The notes under the pieces were generated by a model. The model worked only from the letters and a program-made list of their open reading frames with translations, was not told the DNA's origin and searched no databases. Of a stretch of DNA of 27,793 nt, positions 22,862 to 27,793 are shown in pieces (position 1 is the first letter of the stretch; every line of letters begins with the position of its first letter). The DNA is from JARYMI01 sp037444845 (GTDB taxonomy: Bacteria; Acidobacteriota; Aminicenantia; Aminicenantales; UBA8522). Location: NCBI GenBank assembly GCA_037444845.1, contig JBBILQ010000035.1, positions 1 through 27,793 on the forward strand. Reading direction: 5' to 3'. A program made the position numbers and the translations under genes.

Positions 22862-23550
22862 ATATAAGGCAACCAAGAGCTATTGGCCACTTTAAATTCT
22901 CTGTTAGCAGACGAGCTTACCGCCATCAACCAATACATGGTGCATGCCGAAATGAGCGAGGGCTGGGGCTATGAGAAGCTGGCCAAAGTCATTGAACAGC
23001 GAGCCATCCAGGAGATGCGTCACGCTGAAAAACTAATTAACCGCATCCTTTTTCTCGAGGGAAAGCCCGTGGTTAGTGAACTCCGCAAGATTAATATTGG
23101 AGATGATATGCCTAAGATGTTTGCCTTTGACCACAAACCCGAATTTGACGCCATCAAGGCTTATAATGAAGCCATCAAGCCTGATCTATTCACAAAATGA
23201 TACGATAAAACGCCCCCTCCCCTGGGGGGAGGGGATAGGGGGGAGGGGGAATCTTTGAATGATCCCCCTCACCCCGACCCTCTCCCACATGGGGAGAGGA
23301 GATTTTTTCCTTTCATTTCGTGAATAGTCCAGGCAAGTTAGCTGGCGAAGTAAACGATTTTGCCACCCGGGAAGTTCTGGCGTCTATCCTGCAGGATGAG
23401 GACAAGCATATCGACGAGATTGAGGAAGTGCTGGATCAGGTCAAACAGATGGGGATTCAAATCTTTCTGGCCACCTTCGTCCTCCCGCTGTTAACCGGCA
23501 ACCGTCGTCATTCAACTGTGTTTTTTGCTCATAACAACAGCATACGGTGA
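22862..23550 (+). pseudogene. bfr: Bacterioferritin pseudogene: start codon lost and interrupted by an insertion element
   Basis: The 5' part encodes GNQELLATLNSLLADELTAINQYMVHAEMSEGWGYEKLAKVIEQRAIQEMRHAEKLINRILFLEG...FDAIKAYNEAIK (to 23179). The 3' part resumes at 23338 with LAGEVNDFATREVLASILQDEDKHIDEIEEVLDQVKQMGIQIFLAT. Joined without the element at 23180-23333 and one CAAG copy, the two halves restore the canonical sequence IKLAGEV in frame. Ferroxidase and iron ligands (ELTAINQY, EMRHAE, DEDKH) are otherwise kept. At the 5' end, where the family starts MKGNQE, the sequence reads ATA TAA GGC AAC CAA GAG (22862-22879), so both the start codon and codon 2 are destroyed. A TTG at 22883 could start a truncated protein. 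The C-terminus beyond about 23475 is also not the usual one. Confidence 0.88.
23180..23333. mobile_element. 154-bp non-autonomous insertion element (MITE) inside bfr
   Basis: The ends are 21-bp terminal inverted repeats. The left one reads CCTGATCTATTCACA and the right one, on the other strand, reads CCTGGACTATTCACG; both continue AAATGA (3 mismatches overall). It is flanked by an exact 4-bp duplication CAAG (23176-23179 and 23334-23337). Removing the element plus one CAAG restores the bacterioferritin reading frame. The inside is non-coding and consists of C-rich and G-rich palindromes (CCCCTCCCC..GGGGAGGGG and CTCTCCC..GGGGAGAG). A second copy starts at 27746. CC-starting ends and a 4-bp duplication would suit an IS1380-type transposase acting in trans, but this is only a suggestion. 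Confidence 0.88.
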
Positions 23551-23554
23551 GCCT

Positions 23555-24163
23555 CTATTCTATTCCATCACGGTTCTGGGAATGCTTCCTTATATGACTG
23601 AGATAATATGTTCCCAATCCAATAAGAATGCCAAAAAATCCATGCATCAAGTCTGTTTGAGTATCAAACAAACCCATGTCGCCATTTCCATACTGAAAGA
23701 ATCCTTCCCCAGGGCCGAAGAGCAGGGCCCCTGAAACCTCTATAATTTCTGATAGGGAGTTGATTCCCATCACCACAAAAATGGTTAGTATTATTTTCAT
23801 TGATGTTTTGATGTTCAATTTCTTATGGAAGTAATGAAGGACGATCATAGAGAGGATCGTTCCAGAATAGAGATGAGTGATTGTATCCCATTCAACGCCG
23901 AGAAATTGTCTTGAGTAGAAGCCGAAGGTGCCCAAATTATGAAAAATAATTATAAGCAATGCTAAGGGGTATAAAACAGCTGTCACCTCTATTCTTTTGT
24001 GAAGAAAATAAAAAGAGAAAATAATAAAAAGAGCTATAACGTTATCTGGAAACCACTCCGGTTCTGATCTCGATGAGTAATAAATAAAATACATCAGAAG
24101 AATGAGAGCAACCTTCGTAGATATTAAAACTGTAATGTTATCACTGAAAATTTTTTTATTCAT
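23555..24163 (-). CDS. YjdF/DUF2238-like multi-pass membrane protein
   Basis: This 202-residue protein has about six transmembrane helices and a conserved-looking polar pattern between them: VEWDTITHLYSGTILSMIVLHYF, then INSLSEIIEVSGALLFGPGEGFFQYGNGDMGLFDTQTDLMHGFFGILIGLGTYYL. The combination D..TH...G, E..E and D.Q.D...G resembles the DUF2238/YjdF family of inner-membrane proteins, whose function is unknown. Base composition is clearly more AT-rich than the neighbouring genes (many ATT, TTT and AAA codons), suggesting a different origin. The 3' end nearly abuts the bacterioferritin pseudogene (convergent). GGGG about 10 bases upstream of the ATG is the only ribosome-site candidate. Confidence 0.75.
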   Translation of the reverse strand: MNKKIFSDNITVLISTKVALILLMYFIYYSSRSEPEWFPDNVIALFIIFSFYFLHKRIEVTAVLYPLALLIIIFHNLGTFGFYSRQFLGVEWDTITHLYSGTILSMIVLHYFHKKLNIKTSMKIILTIFVVMGINSLSEIIEVSGALLFGPGEGFFQYGNGDMGLFDTQTDLMHGFFGILIGLGTYYLSHIRKHSQNRDGIE

Positions 24164-24195
24164 TTAGTTATGCCCCATTTTAGCTCCTATGATGT

Positions 24196-24215
24196 CTATT
24201 ATAGCCTATTATAGC
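24196..24215. repeat. Tandem duplicate CTATTATAGC x2
   Basis: Two exact head-to-tail copies of a 10-bp unit lie upstream of the YjdF-like gene. They are AT-rich and may belong to its promoter region. The spacing differs from the TATA-N10-TATA sites elsewhere in the window. Apart from this I see nothing in the gap 24164-24426. Confidence 0.5.
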
Positions 24216-24426
24216 ACCCTTAGTTTTCAGCGCTCAGGGTGGTTCGAATTTTGGGGGTCAGTCCGGGCAGCCTCAGCGGCCGTGGGCTTTTTCAGCCATT
24301 GAGCAAGACAGAAAAAATGGAGCGGTCGAGATGTCCTCGCTTGTCAAGCAGGGATGAAACGATTTTTTAGTCATTAGAGTTTTTGTGATTGGTCTGCTAA
24401 AGTAGATAATGATAAGGGGTCGAGGA

Positions 24427-26232
24427 ATGAAAGGACGATGCCGACCTGTTCTTAAGTGTCTCCTGGTGATATTCTGCCTGAGCTTAATCTGGCCGCGCCA
24501 GGCATACGCTCTTGGAAAGCCCGCAGAGGAAGACGATCAGCAAATCATCTCCGACACCAGGGAATACCTTCGGCGTATGGAGAAGCTCGGGTTTGCCGGA
24601 GTTGTTCTCATCGCTCGCGATGGCACTCCCCTTCTCGCCCAGGGGTATGGCCTGGCAGACAGGGAGCGGGGCATCCGCTGGACTCCGGCCACGGTCTCGA
24701 CAATCGGTTCGGTCACCAAACAGTTTACGGGAGCGGGAATCCTCAAACTCCAGGAGGATGGATTCCTCGGCGTCAACGATTCTATCTCAAAGTATTTCCA
24801 TGATGCGCCGGAGGACAAGCGGGCGATCACCCTCCATCATCTCCTGACCCACTCCTCGGGGCTCCTCGACCCGGAGAAAATCGGCGATTGGGACCCAATA
24901 GGCCGTGACGAATACGTCCGCCTTGTCCTTGATCAACCGCTGGCCTTTTTCCCCGGCAAAGGATACGAATATGCCAACGCCAACTTCAGCTTGCTTGCGG
25001 CCATCATCGAGCAGTTAACTGGCAAGCCCTACGAGAAGTTCATCCGCGAACGCCTTTTCATTCCCTGTGGAATGTACGAGACAGGACATGTCCTCCCGGC
25101 CTGGGGCGATGGAAGAATGGCCCAGGGATATAGAGGGAATAATCTCTGGGGCACGGTGCTTGGCCGGCCTATGGCTGAGGACGGCCCCTACTGGGGGCTT
25201 CGCGGCAACGGCGGAATTCATTCCACGGCCTACGACATGCTGCGCTGGGCCCAGGCCTTAATAGAGGGTCGCGTCCTTTCCCGCAAATCCATGGAGGCCT
25301 ACTGGACGCCCCACGTCAGTGAAGGCGGCGACTCCTACTATGGCTATGGCTGGGTTATCATGAGAGACCCCGGAGGCGAGAAGATTATCACTCACAACGG
25401 CGGAAACATGATATTTTTTGCCGACATGGCCATCATTCCCGAGCGCAAGCTCGTCATCTTTCTTCAGACTAATGTCATCGCCGAGATCCCGGGAGTCAAC
25501 CGTCTTCTTGAGCGGGCCAGCGCCCGGATTCTCGCCGGAAAGCCGTATCCTGAGATTCCTGACGTGGTTGATATTGCGGCCGGCCCTGTCACTCCCTTCG
25601 CCGGACGCTACGAGCTGGATGACAACGCGGGTGCGATCATCGTCACCGCCGAAAGAGACGCGCTTGTCCTGGAAGCCGAAGGACAGCAGGCCTTCACTTT
25701 TCTCCATTCGGCAGAACCAGTCGAGGTTAGACGGACTGAGCGCCTCAATCAACTCTTGGATAGAATCATGGCTGCCTGCCGGACGGGCGATTTCGTTCCC
25801 CTCGAAAAGGCCTACCAGGGCCGCGTCCCCCGGAAGAGGCTGCGCCAGCGCTGGCAGGAAATGATGGCTAACATCGTAGAAAGGCTTGGCCCGCTGCGCA
25901 GTCACCAAGTTCTCGGAACGGCAAGGATAGAGGAACGCGACGAGACGGTCGTCCGCTTCCTCTTTGAGCGAGGCTCCGAACACAGGACCTATGTCTGGGA
26001 TAAGAACGCGGAACCCCTGCTCCTGGGGATGTCCATGCGCGGCCTCTCTCTGCGCCTGAAGTTCGTTCCCGTGGCCGAGAACAGTTTCGCCTCCTGGGAC
26101 GGCGGGATAAGACCCTCCAAGCCCCTCTGTTTTGAAAAAGGCCCTGACGGCCGGTCGCGTCTACAATTAGGAAGCGGCCCCCTGCGCATCGAGGGAGCTG
26201 AAGTTGCCCAGAATCATGGAATCAGGGACTGA
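24427..26232 (+). CDS. Secreted serine hydrolase, beta-lactamase fold, with extended C-terminal domain
   Basis: This protein of about 601 residues has a signal peptide (KCLLVIFCLSLIWPRQAYA). The three motifs of the PF00144 family are SVTK (95-98), YAN (182-184) and HNGG (323-326), so the active site is intact. A further 220 residues or so follow the catalytic domain (FAGRYELDDNAGAIIVTAERDALVLEAEG, then helical and beta segments through VVRFLFERGSEHRTYVWDKNAEPLLLGMSMRG). These resemble the beta-rich C-terminal domains common in this group and may gate the active site. I chose the ATG at 24427 over the one at 24409 because AAGGGG lies 7 bases before it and the signal peptide then starts MKGRCR. 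It is the most divergent of the three paralogous hydrolases in the window. It converges on the isomerase-fold gene. Confidence 0.92.
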   Translation: MKGRCRPVLKCLLVIFCLSLIWPRQAYALGKPAEEDDQQIISDTREYLRRMEKLGFAGVVLIARDGTPLLAQGYGLADRERGIRWTPATVSTIGSVTKQFTGAGILKLQEDGFLGVNDSISKYFHDAPEDKRAITLHHLLTHSSGLLDPEKIGDWDPIGRDEYVRLVLDQPLAFFPGKGYEYANANFSLLAAIIEQLTGKPYEKFIRERLFIPCGMYETGHVLPAWGDGRMAQGYRGNNLWGTVLGRPMAEDGPYWGLRGNGGIHSTAYDMLRWAQALIEGRVLSRKSMEAYWTPHVSEGGDSYYGYGWVIMRDPGGEKIITHNGGNMIFFADMAIIPERKLVIFLQTNVIAEIPGVNRLLERASARILAGKPYPEIPDVVDIAAGPVTPFAGRYELDDNAGAIIVTAERDALVLEAEGQQAFTFLHSAEPVEVRRTERLNQLLDRIMAACRTGDFVPLEKAYQGRVPRKRLRQRWQEMMANIVERLGPLRSHQVLGTARIEERDETVVRFLFERGSEHRTYVWDKNAEPLLLGMSMRGLSLRLKFVPVAENSFASWDGGIRPSKPLCFEKGPDGRSRLQLGSGPLRIEGAEVAQNHGIRD

Positions 26233-26267
26233 GTTCGTGCGTTGCGAGGTTTGACCAATTCATTAGA

Positions 26268-27725
26268 TCAGGCTTCGTAGATGATTTTTATCCCGAGGAG
26301 GGCGCTTATCGTCTCCAAGGCCGGCTTGTGGTCGCCGTAGACCGTGACGCGGTGCCAGCCGAAGCGGTCCCACTCTCCGAGCAGCTTATGGATATCGCCC
26401 CGGACTTCTGCAGCCAGCTTGGTCCGGCAGGCTTTGTCTTCCTCGACATTCCCTGCAGAGGTCGCCTGATGGAAGACAAGCTCTTTGCGCTCGCAGTTGA
26501 ACTCAAACGACGACGTCATCTCGCCAACCGGCATAAGCGACTCAATGGCTGCACCTTTTCTGTCTTCGGAGTGGTTGCGAATGCGGTAGGGGTTAGACGG
26601 CCCCTTCGGCCCGAAGACTCTATTCGGAGCAACACAGTGGGCGTAGATAATCTGGTTCTTCGATGTATCGATAACCGGGTCGGAAATGTAGCCCGGTCGT
26701 CCAAGCAGGTAAGTCGCCAGGAGCATCATCATCGTCGAAGGAAGGTCTCCCTCGCAAGCGCCGACCAGGCCGTCGTTGTTGAGCTGGAAAAAGCCCAGGC
26801 AAGGATAAGCCGGCAGTTTGCCACCGTAAAAAAGGCTCAGGCAGTCGATGGCAATGGCCTGAGCTCTGTACCGGCTGAGCAGGTCCAGGAGGGCTACGTA
26901 CATGGCACCGGATTTTTTTATCTCTTCCTGGCTCGGCTCCACCACTTTCTCGGCGTTCTCAACCCAGTATTTGGCCCACTTTTCAGCCTGGAGTCTGTCG
27001 GCCTTCTGGTAAGCGTCGTTGATTTCGGGCGAATTGATCTTCCGGATCTCCGTGCCAAACACTTCCTTGATTACTTTCGGATCGCCCCAGAATCCTTCGC
27101 TATCAGTCACATCCAGGACTGTGGCCGCACGAAACTTCTTGATGCACTCGAAACACCCGACCGCCGCCACGACGTCCTCGAACCGGGAAGAAGAAACGCC
27201 AGCCACTTTCAAACCTTGCCGTCTCGCTGCAGCGTATTCGATCAGAAACTCCCCCGACCCGGCGTAAAGGTCATCGACAAGGACCGTCGGCTTCCCGGAA
27301 GAGGCAATTTTGCGCACCGCACCCGTCCAGATTCCGACGATGTAGACGACATAGCCATCCACATTCCGCTCATTCTGAAGAAGCTTTTCGGCTTCCTGGG
27401 CCGATTGGACCGTCACGGGCAGGAATTCAATTCCCGGAAGAGCATTCCGCAATTTGGCTGCGAGTTCTCTTTTTCGGCCCTCATAATCGTATCCGATGTT
27501 TGGCCAGGTGGGCCGATCGGGCGGGATGTGGGTGAAAACAAGCCGGATTTTAGGCTTCTCCTCGCTGGCGGCGAACTGGGTCAACGCCTGGCTCGCAGCC
27601 GAAGCGTTCCTCCTGGCCAGGCTAAAGGTTGAGGCATAAGTCGCGCAGGCGGCGCAACCGGCAAGAAACTCCCGCCGCGACAGTCCTCGTTTTCCGTCTG
27701 CCGAAAAAAAGCGCTGATTTCTCAT
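26268..27725 (-). CDS. Tat-exported protein with L-fucose/L-arabinose isomerase-like fold
   Basis: This 485-residue protein begins with a twin-arginine signal (SRREFLAGCAACATYAS, about 16-32). The body resembles the fucose/arabinose isomerase superfamily. Its N-terminal Rossmann-like part has ANVDGYVVYIVGIW-type segments (about 121-155). Its C-terminal part has AIDCLSLFYGGKLPAYPCLGFFQLNNDGLVGACEGDLPSTMMMLL, where E325 of CEGD is the likely metal and base residue, followed by candidate ligands D349 or D353 and H363 (YAHC). Characterised relatives interconvert aldoses and ketoses in the cytoplasm, so an exported member is unusual and its substrate is unknown. The start follows AAGGAGGG by 7 bases. 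A copy of the 154-bp type insertion element begins 21 bases upstream, leaving only the ribosome site between it and the gene. Confidence 0.85.
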   Translation of the reverse strand: MRNQRFFSADGKRGLSRREFLAGCAACATYASTFSLARRNASAASQALTQFAASEEKPKIRLVFTHIPPDRPTWPNIGYDYEGRKRELAAKLRNALPGIEFLPVTVQSAQEAEKLLQNERNVDGYVVYIVGIWTGAVRKIASSGKPTVLVDDLYAGSGEFLIEYAAARRQGLKVAGVSSSRFEDVVAAVGCFECIKKFRAATVLDVTDSEGFWGDPKVIKEVFGTEIRKINSPEINDAYQKADRLQAEKWAKYWVENAEKVVEPSQEEIKKSGAMYVALLDLLSRYRAQAIAIDCLSLFYGGKLPAYPCLGFFQLNNDGLVGACEGDLPSTMMMLLATYLLGRPGYISDPVIDTSKNQIIYAHCVAPNRVFGPKGPSNPYRIRNHSEDRKGAAIESLMPVGEMTSSFEFNCERKELVFHQATSAGNVEEDKACRTKLAAEVRGDIHKLLGEWDRFGWHRVTVYGDHKPALETISALLGIKIIYEA

Positions 27726-27745
27726 TTCCTTACCCTCCTTTTTAG

Positions 27746-27793
27746 CCTGGACTATTCACGAAATGAAAGGAAAAAATCCCCTCTCCCCATGTG
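27746..27793. mobile_element. Second copy of the insertion element (partial; runs off the window)
   Basis: The 48 bases from CCTGGACTATTCACG onward match the complement of 23333-23286 at 47 of 48 positions, so this is the same family in inverted orientation and very recently spread. The four bases before it (TTAG, 27742-27745) would be its target duplication, but the other end is outside the window. It sits directly upstream of the ribosome site of the isomerase-fold gene. Confidence 0.85.

Noticed and set aside
22794..22915. GTCTGCT and AGCAGAC pair considered as transposon ends around the bfr 5' region
   Set aside because: The right-hand copy is normal bacterioferritin coding sequence (LLADEL), and there is no duplication or element structure, so it is a chance match.
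24196..24215. AT-rich tandem repeat considered as a fourth GntR operator
   Set aside because: The spacing between TATA elements is not 10 bp and the CCTrTAAA interior is absent.
26328..27632. 434-residue open frame on the plus strand
   Set aside because: It is fully antisense to the Tat isomerase-fold gene, with no recognisable domain, signal or ribosome site. It is a by-product of GC-biased third codon positions.
1..27793. CRISPR arrays, phage genes, plasmid origin, rRNA
   Set aside because: No regularly spaced repeats, no phage structural or replication genes, no iterons and no ribosomal RNA sequence were seen on either strand.

Overview
The window looks like a chromosomal segment from a Gram-negative, probably anaerobic heterotroph related to Candidatus Aminicenantes or Acidobacteriota. 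The phylum is an inference from gene content: an Oar-like TonB-dependent receptor with an N-terminal carboxypeptidase-regulatory-like domain, a GWxTD-domain protein, several secreted serine hydrolases, Tat-exported DUF362 and sugar-isomerase-fold proteins, and a GTP-type PEP carboxykinase. No phage, CRISPR array, plasmid origin or complete transposase gene is visible.

Layout. 1-755 (minus) is the start of a beta-lactamase-fold serine hydrolase that runs off the left edge. It diverges from a TonB-dependent receptor (1090-3762), followed by a terminator and then a GWxTD protein, a TPR protein and a membrane-anchored protein of unknown role (3828-7230). A FadR-type GntR regulator (7312-7947, minus) has no ATG, GTG or TTG start and apparently begins at ATT. 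It diverges from an exported amidohydrolase (8164-9417). tRNA-Ala(GGC) lies at 9434-9509. A minus-strand block follows: a sensor kinase with four PAS domains (11836-15030), a DUF6599-like protein and a Tat/DUF362 protein. Next come a small membrane protein, an inverted-repeat element, a second serine hydrolase (15785-17389), and a minus-strand operon of pckG, a yhdT-like gene and a sodium:solute symporter (21028 down to 17357) behind an attenuator-like leader. DUF2294 and mazEF-like genes come next, then a zone of decay: a deleted sensor-kinase remnant and a bacterioferritin gene that has lost its start codon and carries a 154-bp insertion element. The window ends with a YjdF-like membrane protein, a third serine hydrolase, a Tat-exported protein with a fucose/arabinose-isomerase fold, and the start of a second copy of the insertion element at 27746.

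How the genes may work together. The left third reads as an uptake and hydrolysis module: outer-membrane receptor, periplasmic hydrolases, exported amidohydrolase and GntR regulator. Three 18-bp sites of the form TATA-N10-TATA share internal bases. They sit on or beside the predicted -10 regions of the regulator's own gene, the TonB receptor and the first serine hydrolase, so one small regulon is plausible. The pckG operon links central carbon metabolism to a sodium-driven carboxylate or pantothenate-type transporter.

Most notable observations: the shared GntR-type operator, the non-canonical ATT start, the two-hairpin pckG leader with a possible antiterminator pairing, the short inverted-repeat element caught inside bfr with a precise 4-bp target duplication and a near-identical second copy, and the kinase remnant fused to the 3' end of the mazF-like gene.
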